Assembly: GCA_031216445.1 (NCBI GenBank)
Contig: CM062219.1
Span: 11,194,501-11,258,500 of the forward strand
Source of the DNA: Lateolabrax maculatus
Taxonomy: Eukaryota > Chordata > Actinopteri > Acropomatiformes > Lateolabracidae
Direction of reading: 5' to 3'
DNA length: 64,000 nt
Part shown: positions 13,785 to 25,856 of the stretch, piece after piece
How positions within the stretch are numbered: position 1 is the first letter of the stretch
Layout: the number at the start of each line of letters is the position of its first letter
Translations under genes and position numbers: made by a program
Notes under the pieces: generated by a model
Seen by the model: only the letters and a program-made list of their open reading frames with translations
Databases searched by the model: none
Told to the model about the DNA's origin: nothing

Positions 13785-15345
13785 GTTCCTGACAGAGCGT
13801 TGACATGTAAAAACGTAACATGGACTCTCTGTTGGTATGGGAGGAAGAGCAGAAAGACCAGCACAAGACAACAGATGGATCTTAAACTTCGGAACTGTCA
13901 ATGAACAAGAAAAAAGGAAACATATCAACCCCGCCCTGAAACTGCCATGCTGAAGCACAAAGGCTGACGACTACAGCCATGAGCAACACTGTTGATTATA
14001 TGCTGCTGCTGCTGTTTCTTAGAGCATTCAGAAAACCAACAGCTGCATTTCTGACTTTTACAAAGTATATTTTAAAAAGCATATTTTCCTTTAATAATAA
14101 CAACATTTCTAATGCTGATGTGGCTTTTGACTCAATGGGTAAAGGCCAATGGGATGTTGAGTTATTTTGCTCAAACACTATACTATATTAATAACTGTAG
14201 CAATTAAGAACACATATTTATGAACTACAGCAGTATGCCAGCAAACTCCCAAACCAATTGCAAGAGCACATTCTTTTCTAATGCTGAAGAAATCTTAAGC
14301 ACAAATACAATATGGCAATATGGAAATATTTCATGTGATCCTGTCAAAGCTATGTGTTTGTGTTGTGTGCCTACTGTTGTTTCTTTCCACCCTATACTGT
14401 AGATTTATTATGTCCCTTAAGACTATTGTCAAACCATGGCTAAGGAAGCCAATATTTGTTTTGTAATTATGTGTAATGTAGCACTGATGCAGTTCTTCTG
14501 ACTTTAATAACGTTATGCCTATCTTACTGTGATATGTATGTAATTTTCAGTGTGCGTAAGACTAACAGACTCCTTCAACTGCAAAAATTCTTGAAGGAAA
14601 TCTTCTCTTGTTACAGTGAGTTGCTAATCTTGACTACTGTAATAGGCCTTTTAATTCCATGTATGTTTGACTCTGCATGAATACTCTGAGAGTTTGAAAG
14701 ATCATCTATACCTTAACTCACATTGGTAGATGATCAACAGTCAACACTATACATGAAAGAAATGTTCTGTTAATGCTTTAATTTTTTATCAGAGAGCTTT
14801 GATAAATGTACTTGTTTGTTGGGGTTTTGTGTGTCTACTGAGTCTACAGAACAGACCTAAAGTGATTTTCACTTTGGTGCGAGATTTACACTTTTAACTT
14901 TAATACCTCAAGATGAATTGAACAATCAACCTCATCCATAAACTGCCCCTATAGAATAATCTTTAATACCAATTTCTTTACCCTCTTACCTTCATTATAT
15001 ATATTCGTAAAGAAGCAGCATTAGCTTCTTTATGCAAAAAGCCAAAGAAAGTTTACAAAACTATTATTTGAGTCTTATTCAGTGTAGTAAGTGTATGCAG
15101 TATATTTTAGAAATATGATCCATTGGATTATATTTTCAAAATGGCTGCTTGAAATGCCAGTGCAGCTATAATTATTGGTTGACTGTTCATAAATGGACAC
15201 GGGGGTATATGCATGCTATAAAGTTAAGATATTCTTCTAAAGGGAAATCTTACTTTTCAATTTTACTTCTCTTAACTGTGTGAAACTATGCATGCTAGAA
15301 ACAACTGAAATTTGTAGCAGAATATATACAAATAAAGGTTTTTAT
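13785..15345 (+). other. cabp1: Probable cabp1 3' UTR
   Basis: AT-rich non-coding sequence following the stop codon. The first convincing polyadenylation signal is AATAAA at 15331-15336, giving a 3' UTR of about 1.5 kb. Without transcript data the end is inferred. Confidence 0.5.
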
Positions 15346-17440
15346 TGGTACTTGAGTACAGAAGCAATGTCTGTTTCTTTAAGGTTAGGGTTTTGTCACA
15401 GAGAACTCTCAGTTCTGATTGGATGGCAGGTGTCCCTTCATTTTTGAGTGATGAGCAAGCAGTATTGGACAAGTTACTTAAATCTTTTGTGTTTATGGCA
15501 CGTAAAAAAAGAAAACAAATGTTGTGGATTAACAACCAGTCAGTCTATGGTTTGGTGGTATTTACTGACCATCAACAGGCAGCTTAGACCCGGTGACTGC
15601 ACACAGCTCTCCAGAAGTCCTGTCCTATGGCATTCAATCCCCCTCCAACTCTGAGCAAGACCTACTGGTGAATCTTGAATGTAGGCTTATCAGTGAAAAG
15701 ACAGCCAGCTAAGAAGATACAACGTGTAATTAAGACAACTGTGGAGTTACTGAAAGGTTCATTTTTCCTCTTTTGCAGAGACTAACCATCTCCCCCCCTC
15801 AAACAAGCGATTACATCCCACTCTGTCCACTGAGCCCACAGGGACGAAACTGACCCCAAACAGACCCCAAAGCATCAAAGTAAGCTGACAGGTGGAGATG
15901 GGGTTTATGAAATGCTACTCCATGTGCAGCAGCAAAAAGTGGACCACCATACTGCAACAAGTACGCTGGTCATTTGTCGTGGAGTGTTGCCTGAACTGGC
16001 TTGTCAGTTTATACTGTAGATCTTAACACCATGCAAATTAGGTTTGACAATTGATGCTTTAGAGCCAAAAAACCAAAACATCAAATCCTGTGCAAGGCAA
16101 CCAAGGAGCAGTTCGTTGGAAATTATTTCAAAATAATATATGAAAATGAAAACTCCCACACAGCAGGCATATGGAATAATTGACCAAAACTTTGAAACCT
16201 CTGCTTAAGAAGATCAAAATAAACTGGACCCTCCTGTGACAGCATTTGGATTGATGGAGAAAATTAAGCTCCTGAAATCCAGTCAAGTCTGTAGACAGAA
16301 TTAAGTTTCAAAAGCCAAAAGGAACATCATCCAACTGTTAAGTGTAGTTTATCAAAATTAATAATTTCTTGAAATGTGGAATGAGGCTCAAAACATCAAT
16401 TCAAGATGGGGACAAATACAATTCTGACATTTACAAAAATCTATGTAAGTAGCACGCTTGTAAGTCTTCTGTAGTATTATAAACACACAGGCATTTCTCT
16501 ATAGAAACCTCAACAGAAACAGCAAGTAATCAAAATGCATTTTTCAGTGTGAATAAAGTGTTTATCATGGAAGATAAAGTGGATATATATGAAGGCAATG
16601 TACATAATAACAGCAAGTTTCAAGACTCGATAAATAAATGTAATAAACTACAGAAAGTAATAGAAGTCTTTAGGTGATGAAGTGAACATATTGTCTTTTC
16701 TGGACCACCTCCTATGTCCAGTAAAGCTTTGAAATTCAATTTTTCCACATACTCTCTATATTAATTTGATGTTTAGTGTTACTTTTTCTTTGCAGTTTAG
16801 TTTCCTTTCTTTCTTTGTATTTAAATTCACATGTTTTATGATATAATTGCTATAACAATAGCTCATAATCGATATTACGTAACACCAACAAACACATTAT
16901 TAAAAAGAGATGTTTTTCAATCAATCAAAATTTTTTTAATACATCCTACCCTAACTCACAGTAAAGCTGTTGACTACAAACTTTCATGATGCACAATAGA
17001 ATGCAAATATACCTGAATTCATACAATGTACTGCACTTGATCCCAAACACTTAGCAATAAAAAGCCTAATCTACTCCATCAAAATATGCTTATAATTGTT
17101 AACTCTGAACATTAACAAAATAAGGGAACTAAAAACATTGTACCTTTTGTTCATTTTTGTGTGGGTGCAGTAGACCAACATCTTTGTGCTTGAGTTTTCT
17201 GCATGAGGAATTTGGCAGTGGGCACTTTGTACTGTAAGGTGGGAATGGAGAGAGCCAATTACCACCAAATGGTAGGTTATCATATTGGCTATTAATATTA
17301 TTTTATGGTGTCCTTTGGTAATACATTTGCTTTTTATTTTATTTTATTTTTTACCATTGGTATTGATGGATAGGCTGCCACATGATGCTAATAATGACTC
17401 CTCATAATGTTACTTCCTCATGGCGTCAGTGGTTATAAAC
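15346..17440. other. Intergenic region, cabp1 to gpat4
   Basis: AT-rich sequence with no reading frame that resembles a known protein and no obvious tandem repeat. The short ORFs present have no coding character. Confidence 0.6.
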
Positions 17441-17459
17441 GATGAAGACGACAGGTTGG

Positions 17460-17760
17460 CTTCACCTCACGGTCTCTCTGATTGGCTGTCGCGTCCGGCC
17501 CACGGGGCAGTGTCGGCCGCCCTGATTGGCCACCTGTTGCCATGGCGACTCTACACAACTCTGCCCGTGGTCGTAGCATGTGGCTAACAGCCTGTGAAGC
17601 CAGCGCGGTGTCAGGGACCCCTGTCCTTCAGCCCGGTTTGTCCGGGGAGAGACCCATCTGACCGCCAGTGCTCCCAGTGCTCCCAGTCCTCCCAGTTCTC
17701 CTCCTCCTCCTCCTCCTCACGGGACTACTGGCGGTAAACCCGGAGGACGGTAAGAGCCGT
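17460..17760 (+). promoter_or_regulatory. gpat4: CpG-rich promoter and 5' UTR exon of gpat4
   Basis: A local GC- and CpG-rich island in AT-rich surroundings. It has two ATTGG (inverted CCAAT, NF-Y) boxes at about 17482 and 17524 and an RFX X-box-like palindrome GTTGCCATGGCGAC at 17536-17549. Downstream is a CTC-repeat tract (17698-17719), then a GTAAGA donor after 17749 that would end a non-coding first exon. The first exon and start site are inferred; no TATA box is evident. Confidence 0.65.
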
Positions 17761-18673
17761 TACCCAGCAACACTTTACCAACGTTAGCCGTTAGCTGAGG
17801 GTCAAAGTGAGCTTTAAACCTACTTATCCCAACTTCCTGATAATCGATAACTCTTCAACAAGCTTTTTCACGTCAGACTTGGATATGTCCCCTTGACATT
17901 AAACAGCTAGCATTCAATTATTTGCTGGCAATTCAAATGAGGTCGGTAACGTCAAATAAATATAAATAATAATGTTTAACGTCAAAGCGTTGTTCCTAGA
18001 TGTCAGTGAGACCACAAAATGACCATTTACTGCACCTAATTAACACTGGATTAGGTGTTTGGTGTCTCTCAACGTTAAATGGCAGCTAACTAACGTTACT
18101 GCAACGTAATCATTGTTAATTACACACCGAGGTTAGTATTTCTGTGTTCCCACTGTTACTAGGAATTGGTTATAAGCCACTATTATTGAACATTTTTCAA
18201 TTGCATCACTCTGCTTTGAGTTTTTAGTGGTAATGCACCTTTATTTCATCCTTGACACAAGCCAGGGACAGTTGAATTCGTATATTTATTTTCAGATAAA
18301 CCATTCAGTTCATAGATATTCACAATATGTCATGTTTTTTTGCCAAAAAGGTGGAATGTCTGTTATGCATGCTGGTAGAAAAAGCCCTTCAAAAACAATT
18401 TTGAACCCTTCAAAAACTTGAACCTAATATGGGGAAGTATTTCAATTCAGTTCTCTCTTTCAATAATGTCCCCAACAACATTAGACCACTCAGTTCTACT
18501 AACCCAGGATGTATTAGTATTGGCACTTGAATATATCATTAACATATCAATATAATTATATAAAAATAATCATTTATGAATGAATATATGTGGCCAATAT
18601 ACACGGCCGTCAAAAGGTTATTTAAAGTCAGTCTGATCTTGGTATTTTATGCTGTGTTTGTCAGGTGCAGACC

Positions 18674-18969
18674 ATGAGTTACTTCTGATGCACAATTCAG
18701 TGTCGGCTTCAGACGCCGAGGCTTCAAACGGACCAGAAGCTGTGGGTTTCACCGTGGTGTGCAGCTTCTTTGCTCTCTGGGTTTCTTCTGCTGTTGAGCA
18801 GCATGACTTGGTTTACCTTTTCTGCAGACAACTTGCTGTGCAGGTGTCTTGGCATCTCCATCACTGTGTGGTTGACTCTTCTATTTGTCTTTATAATTGT
18901 GCCAGCTGTACTTGGAGTCTCTCTTGGTATCCGCAGACTCTACATGAGGACACTTCTCAAGATCTTTGA
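18674..18969 (+). promoter_or_regulatory. gpat4: Two upstream ORFs in gpat4 exon 2
   Basis: uORF1 (18674-18688) is ATG plus three codons and TGA, with an ACC ATG start context. Its stop overlaps the ATG of uORF2 in a TGATG arrangement. uORF2 runs from 18688 to 18969 in another frame, overlaps the main start codon at 18803 and stops one base before the exon ends. Such an arrangement would be expected to reduce initiation at the main ATG. The sequence is certain; the effect is inferred. Confidence 0.6.
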
Positions 18970-21900
18970 GGTGAGCTTGGTGTGTATTTAATGCACCATA
19001 TTGTTAGAAGCGTACAAAATCAAAATACTTTGTAGTCATATGTTATTAAAGGGGTTTGGTGAACTAAAAACCTTTTGGAACAAATATATTACTGCAGCAG
19101 TATAGAGGTAAGCTATACTGCTGCAGTAATGTATTAGGACCCTTTGAAATGTTAGTACATTCTGCAAAAACATTTGTTTTTTTTTTGCAGTGTTAATCTC
19201 GCTGATTTTATAAAAGAAAAACACTCCCTGTGGGATGGGACCCCTCAGTTCTCCCAGCTCAGAAAGACTGTCAGAGGCAGCATCCCTTTCCTCTGGGACT
19301 TAGGTTTTGGGACAGACCCCTGGGAGGAACAAGCTTTTAGCCATGGGACTACCATCTGAGTTGGGGTAGATACTGTAGGGAGCTTACACTCCTGGGATGT
19401 AGTCCATCTACTGGCATAGTTTGCAGATTTTTGAGATGTGGGACAGAGAACACAAAGGCAGTTCTCCTCAAAAAACAAGTTGTTAGATTCCGACCTCAAC
19501 TTCTACACTCGGGATAATGGTAGTCACAATTAAAGCTAAACAAATAGGGACCTAGCTGGCATCTTAGGGGTTTGAAAAATGCTGTCCCAGTTTCCTAAAG
19601 ATTGTACAGTAGGATAGTTGACAGGTAGCTGTTGTAAGGCTTGTCCCATCGTTGGGGTTGTTTATTGGGGCTCTGGATATGGCCCCTGTTTGAGCCCCTG
19701 GAGCTGGTCAATCTGAAGTGGCTGTCAATCAAGCCTGCCCTTCTGCTGGCTTTTGCCAGGAGGGTGGGAGGAACTGCAGGCTCTCCTGACCCACCATAAA
19801 CCTGCATCGTGCAGGTTCCTGTGTGAAGGGCTCTGCAGACGTATGTGGCTTTAGTATTTAGTCTGTACCATCCACATGTTTCTACTATCTTAATTTAGCT
19901 CAGGGTACCTCTTTCAGGGATTAGGTGTGTGATGTTCCTGTGTTTGGCAGGTTGGCTTTAGTGGCCTATCTACACCTCCAAATGAGCCTTAGCATCTTGC
20001 AAGGCTGCCAAGCCCTTGGTAGGGTCAGTTATCTTGGCATCATGTTGCAGGTCAGGGAGTACTTGTACTGGCGACGGAGAATGTGCATGTTGTAGTGTAC
20101 AATTGTGAATAATTTATTTTCCATGGGCTACAACCCTGCTGGAATGCACCTTGGTGTTTTATTTGGAGTACACAACAGATGGTGGTTCAGTAAATGTCCT
20201 CTCTGCAGATCTAGGTGGCACAAAGGCCTGATCCATCAGAAATGTGACTTATTTATGTTTGAGTAAGTCAGACAAAGGTTAAAAGTTTTGAAACTGAAAC
20301 TAAACTAGTCCCCAGTGATCATGTTTCCTGATTTTTTTAATCACTCTGATCATATCGGTCTATGCTTCCCATATTCTCTTTGAATCTCTAACCATGAATG
20401 CAGTTTGGAGGCTTGCAGCGCTTATTGCTTCTTATCCAACTTTAAAGCTGCTAGTCAGCAGTAGAGTATCAAATTAGTTCTCATGCTGATGTTGCTGCAT
20501 GTAAAACATTACAGCACACAAAGAAAATGTAATACTTAATCTAGTTATCTTAATGTTTTTCCTTTTAAATTAGTGGGCAACTTCACGAATGGAGATGGGA
20601 GCAAAGGAAAAGAATCAGCAACTCTATAAACCAAATAGCAACGGTAAACAAGTAATATTTCTCAGTCATGAACTCTTACTGTACCTGTATTATTTTTGCC
20701 ACTAACTCAAGTGTCTTTATTCTTTTAATTCTCATTGCAGGAATCATAGCCAAAGAACCACCATCGTCTTTACAGAAGGATATCCAAGAACTCCGGGGTT
20801 CTGACGGCTGTCTGCGCTCAGAGCCGGAGTTTGAGATGGCTGACATCTTCTTCTTCTGCCGGAGAGGTGTGGCTAGCATCGTGGATGATGAAGTGACCAA
20901 ACGCTTTTCGGCCCAGGAACTGGAGAGCTGGAACTTGCTGACTCGAAGCAACTACAACTTCCGTCATATAAGTCTGAGACTTACTGTCCTGTGGGGCCTG
21001 GGAGTCCTGATCCGCTACGGCATCCTACTGCCTCTCAGGTCAGAGCAGCACACAGGCAGATTACATCGTAGAAGCAGTAAGGTTCATGTCATAGTTCGAA
21101 AGCTGTGCATGGGTGAACAACTGGTTTAGTGTTGAGCTCTTTTTTTTTGCAGGGTTACTCTGGCAGTCACTGGCATTAGTCTGCTTCTAGTCCTGACTAC
21201 TTTGGTGGGCTTTTTACCGAATAGAGAGTAAGTTTCCCCTATAACAAGGGTAAAGAAATTATCAAAGGCTACAAGACTGACTTGTTGTAACAACATGTCT
21301 TGGACTAATTGTTGTGGCATTATGTTGTATATCTTCAGGTTAAGATCCTTCCTGAGTGAGAAGATTCATCTGATGTGTTACCGCATCTGTGTTAGAGCTC
21401 TCACAGCAATCATCACCTATCATAACAGGTACAACATATTTAATATTCTGCAACAATATCAGCTTCCTAACAGACAGTTTAATTAATTGAATACATTATA
21501 ATTATCAGAACAATTATATTTACAAGTTAACAACTATTTGTAATTATCTACATTTCAAAGAGTAAAATGGCAAGCGTTGCACTGTGTATGGAGTATGGTT
21601 GCCTTATTTGTGACTGGATATTTCTTAGCCTGTCACCAAGTTTTATGTTTGTAAATCTCAGAGAAAACAAACCAAAGAATGGCGGTATCTGTGTGGCCAA
21701 TCACACAACACCCATCGATGTCATCATCTTGGCCAATGATGGCTGCTACTCTATGGTAAAAAAAAAGCTTGTGCGTCTCTGTATGTGTTTCTGCGATTGA
21801 GTAGGTGTGTTCAGTCTGCTTAAGAACTATGAAGAATGATTGCCCAGCTTTTAGGGTACTAGAGATGCCTACAGATATAGTTTTTGAGCTGAACTTGAGT

Positions 21901-24303
21901 TGAACTCATCTCTCAGGTCGGCCAGGTGCATGGAGGGTTGATGGGAATGATCCAAAGAGCCATGGTCAAATCCTCTCCACACATCTGGTTTGAAAGATCA
22001 GAAGTCAAAGACAGACACCTAGTGGCCAAAAGGTAACAATGCATCGTCCTCAGAGTTGGCATTGCTCTTAGCTCCATTGTTATCTCCATCATTTAGGATG
22101 ATCAGCTCAATGTGTATTGAATTATAATACACAATACAATTTGTTTACTCCTGTCTGTACAGTATTGGTCTTATTGTAAATGGTGTCACCATCAGAGTCA
22201 AGTGTTAGTGGAAATATGAAGTTGTGGTTGAAACATTTGATTATGGCCTAGATACATTTGCACATAATGACTTATAATACAAGGTACAATAGTTTTGCAC
22301 ACACATAATAATATTTTTGTATGGCTGCCAGCAAACAATGACCTTGACAGAGAGCATAATCAAACATCAACCTTATCAACCCTGGCTGCCGTGCGTTTAA
22401 AGGCATTTAAGAAGGGAGTATATACCGCATATTATATAATTTATAAGCACTTTAGTGATATTTCAACTTGACATAGACCATGAAGTATGATTATATAATG
22501 ACTTGATTGTTGCTATAATCGCAACAGTTCAGATTGGGATTGAACATTATTTGGCTTGAACTCTACAAGTGAGGCCACTGGAAAGCTTTTTATTCAGTAT
22601 ATTTTGACCACTTCTGCTTTGTCATTTTAGACTTGGCGATCATGTTGCTGACAAAACCAAACAGCCAATCCTGATCTTCCCTGAGGGTGTGTATGATAAA
22701 ATTATTTCAAACACACACAAAGAGCCCTTAAAGTTTGTAGTTTAGTGTCAGTAAGAGCTTCACACTGTGTCTTGTACAGGTACTTGCATCAACAACACAT
22801 CAGTTATGATGTTCAAGAAGGGCAGCTTTGAAATCGACTGCAACGTCTATCCAGTTGCAATTAAGGTAGGAACATTTTGTCTTCTCCTCCTTTCTGCTTA
22901 TTTTGCTCTTACCTACACATGATATGACCTTATTTCCATCTTGCAGTATGATCCTCGGTTTGGGGACGCTTTCTGGAACAGCAGTAAGTTTGGGATGGTG
23001 AATTACCTGCTGAGGATGATGAGCAGCTGGGCCATTGTCTGCAGTGTTTGGTACCTGCCACCTATGAACAGAGAGGTGAAACTCTCACAACTTTGCAGAG
23101 GAATATTACCGAAATCAGTGATATAACTTTCAGATCATCTATTGTTTATTCTATCCACTGGAGTACTTTTTCCACCTTTTCTTAGCCTGTTCTTTTTTTA
23201 TTGTCCTTGTATAGGAAGGGGAGGATGCGGTGCAGTTTGCCAACAGAGTGAAAGCCGCCATAGCTGCACAAGGAGGATTAGTGGATCTCATTTGGTGAGT
23301 CGTTTGTCAGGTTTCCATCTAAATGTAGCGCAAATGTTAACCAAATCAGACAATCTGAAAAATAAAATGCTAATATATGTGAATAAATGTGAATATTAGG
23401 AGTTGGTTCATCGAGAAAGCAGTTGGTGGTGCTAATCCTCCAATCAGGTGCCATTATATTGCAGAGGAAGTGGGCACAATGAGATGATGTTGAAAGAGTG
23501 GCAAATATAGAACACATGATGTAAATAAGGCATTTATGTTTGTTTAATGCATTCATTTGAGGAAGGTTACAGTCTCCTCATTGCTCCACACTGATCTGAT
23601 CTGATGGAAACGCACCTAAAGTTGTGATATATTTCATTCAAATAGTATGTGTTTATGGTTGTTAGAAAGAGACGCAGAAACTGTGCAGTATTACACCCGA
23701 AGGTAATTCATGGAGGCAATCTTGGTTATTCCCTTCAGTGGTTTGTGGAAAAATAACAAATAAAACAACGTTTATTTATATAGCACCTTTCAAGAGCAGA
23801 CATAAAGTGCTTCACAATAAAAAGAAAAATCAGAGACAGAGTAACAGATATTAAAAACAGACATCCAGCTAAAAACACAAGGCAAAACTAAATGAACACA
23901 ACAAATTAAACAAAAACAAGTTGAAACAAATACGTCTTGAGCTGCTTTTTAAAGGTGATCACAGTGTCCACAGATCTTAAGTCCAATGGGAGAGAGTTCC
24001 AAAGTTCAGGAGCTACAACGTCAAAAGCACAGTCTCCTTTAGTTTTGAGCCTGGAGTGAGGAATGATGACAATGTGTTGAGTCTGTGTGTGATACTCTTT
24101 TCCTTTTTTACATGTGTGCTCTCAGGGATGGAGGGCTGAAACGAGGAAAAGTGAAAGACGCTTTTAAAGAAGAGCAGCAGAAACTTTACAGTAAAGTTCT
24201 TGTAGGTGAGCAGGACCAGGGGGACCAAAGTGACAACAAAGATTTAGAGGATGAAAATCCAGAGGAGGATAAAAGCAAACAAGATTCAACTGGAGGACAA
24301 TGA
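18803..24303 (+). CDS. gpat4: Glycerol-3-phosphate acyltransferase 4
   Basis: ER membrane enzyme that acylates glycerol-3-phosphate to lysophosphatidic acid, the first step of triacylglycerol and phospholipid synthesis. Coding exons: 18803-18970, 20574-20643, 20741-21038, 21153-21227, 21339-21428, 21662-21755, 21917-22032, 22631-22686, 22780-22865, 22947-23075, 23215-23294, 24126-24303; all join in frame to 479 residues (human 456). Membrane segments lie near residues 17-42 and 150-200. Acyltransferase motifs: HX4D as NHTTPID (His248, Asp253), GGLMG, and FPEGT at 320-324. The peptide GAKEKNQQLYKP and the N-terminus point to GPAT4 rather than GPAT3. The C-terminal tail of about 30 residues is acidic and longer than the human tail. 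The start was chosen as the first ATG in frame with the conserved membrane segment. Confidence 0.95.
19088..19130. repeat. Perfect 18-bp inverted repeat (hairpin) in gpat4 intron
   Basis: Arms at 19088-19105 and 19113-19130 are exact reverse complements with a 7-base loop. It lies in the intron after the first coding exon of gpat4. Too short for a typical pre-miRNA stem; it may be a relic of a palindromic element or a cruciform-prone site. Confidence 0.9.
19200..20250. other. Possible decayed transposable element in gpat4 intron
   Basis: This part of the intron has a more balanced, gene-like base composition than its surroundings, but every frame on both strands is broken by stops and I could not match it to a named element. 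The call as an old retroelement fragment rests on composition only. Confidence 0.25.
23765..24065. repeat. Dispersed repeat of a common teleost family, in gpat4 last intron
   Basis: Begins with a TTTATTTATATAGCACC-type motif followed by a stretch on excess length, 'shortest gap' and 'AGTGTCCACAGATCTTAAG' style sequence that I recognise as widespread in fish genomes. Class was not determined. A weaker TTTATTTATAAAGAACC relative lies near 48470. Confidence 0.55.
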
Positions 24304-24660
24304 GGACAAAGTGAATGTATGATGATATAAGTACTGACTGTTACATCTCATACAGTGACATCTTACATAATGGTGACTGTAAATTATTATAAGTAGGAAT
24401 TTATATTCATTATTACTGTAACTTTGTCTTTTTGACCAGACACAGAATGAAAGAAAAGGTACTTTTATGTTTGGTATTATATTTATTCAGTGTAAAATCT
24501 TTATTTATTTACAGTGTTTGTATGATGTGAAATTAGGAGAATGGTTACATTTACAGTACAGAGATTATAAATCCGATAGTGACCTTCATTTTTTCTGCCT
24601 CCTTTTCACTGCCATGTGAACTTGTTGTATATGTCATTAAAATTTTATTTTCTAAAAACA
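24304..24660 (+). other. gpat4: Probable gpat4 3' UTR
   Basis: AT-rich non-coding sequence after the stop, with an ATTAAA polyadenylation signal near 24635. Length is inferred. Confidence 0.55.
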
Positions 24661-25640
24661 CTGACCTGTTTGTAAAGAATTTAAAACTAGAGAATCTTTT
24701 AACAGGGACACAGCCATTAAGAAAGACTATTTTAAGTGTCTAGTACTACAGTGGTTACATCACAGCCAGACAGAAACTTTGGCAGTGCCAACACTTGTGC
24801 GTCACTTTACTAATTGGCTCAAGGTTCTATATGTGTCTTTCCTCACCCTTAATCTCTGCTGGGCACCAGACAGCGGAGAAAGTGAGATCAAACTTGTCAG
24901 GCCTGGTGCACAATATATGCTGTGATAATGTAGGTTCTCAATTTGTTCGTCTCTGGTTGTTAGAAAAGCCTTTCCTTGAAGGATTTGAGATTTAGAGCGA
25001 TGCAAAGAACTTGACTAGAAATCGTTCCCTGTCTGAAACAGCAGGAGTCAGTGTTCAAACCTGAACCATCCTGTATATTTTGGCATGAGAACATTTTGCT
25101 CAACAACACACACTCAAATCAATATGCAGACTGAGTTAGACCTGGTTTAACATAATTTCCATTAATTGGCTGAAACAGACAAAAAAACAAACACATTAAA
25201 AGTGTTTTAGATTGTTAAATCCCTCTGATCTCCATGCAGACGCCGGCGCTGCGTCCTGATTAAGATTCAAACTGCAGCTGCTTGTGAAACCGAATCCAAC
25301 CACATCAATCTTACCAGCTGTCACTGGCTTGTCAGGTATCCTGTCCTCTCTCTGTGTGGCAATTCTTAAAGCTCTTCAATTATTAAAGGTCTCAGGCTTT
25401 CAGGCCTAGATCAGAAAAAGACAGTTAAGGTAGGAGTAGATGGAACTGTGACTATAAATGATTACACATCCCACTGAAATGTGCATTGACAAGACTAGAC
25501 TAAACCAACAAAGGGACTGTGATGATTAAAAACTGTCAACTCAAGTAAGTATCCCAATCAATCAACCAGTCCTGTCCCTGTCTGAATGCAGCTGACGTGA
25601 GGCTGACGCACTGTGGCAGGTGTCAGCAGGCGTCAGGTGC
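24661..25640. other. Intergenic region, gpat4 to rab11fip1
   Basis: About 1 kb with no supported gene or tandem repeat. It becomes GC- and CpG-rich from about 25590, marking the next promoter. Confidence 0.6.
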
Positions 25641-25856
25641 GGTCCACATGCTGCACTGAATGATCGCCGCGGCGTGTCAGCTCTGGGAGTGTCTTGTCTT
25701 AACCGAGGCGCCCCCCCCCCGCCGGCGTGACCACGCCCAATCAGCTGTTTCCTCAAATTCATCCGAACCCACGGGGGAAAAACTTTCACTCCGCCCGTCC
25801 TGTGTCTCGCGGTGGACCGACGGCGGCGTCGATCCGAGCAACAGGTGGCGTCCGGC
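25590..25856 (+). promoter_or_regulatory. rab11fip1: CpG-rich promoter / 5' UTR of rab11fip1
   Basis: A sharp rise in GC and CpG content ends in the first coding exon, as expected for a broadly expressed vertebrate gene. A run of ten C lies near 25711. No TATA box was identified and the start site is not visible. Confidence 0.5.

Noticed and set aside
19200..20250. Autonomous retrotransposon in gpat4 intron
   Set aside because: Considered, but all frames are broken and no enzyme motif could be recognised; kept only as a low-confidence possible relic.
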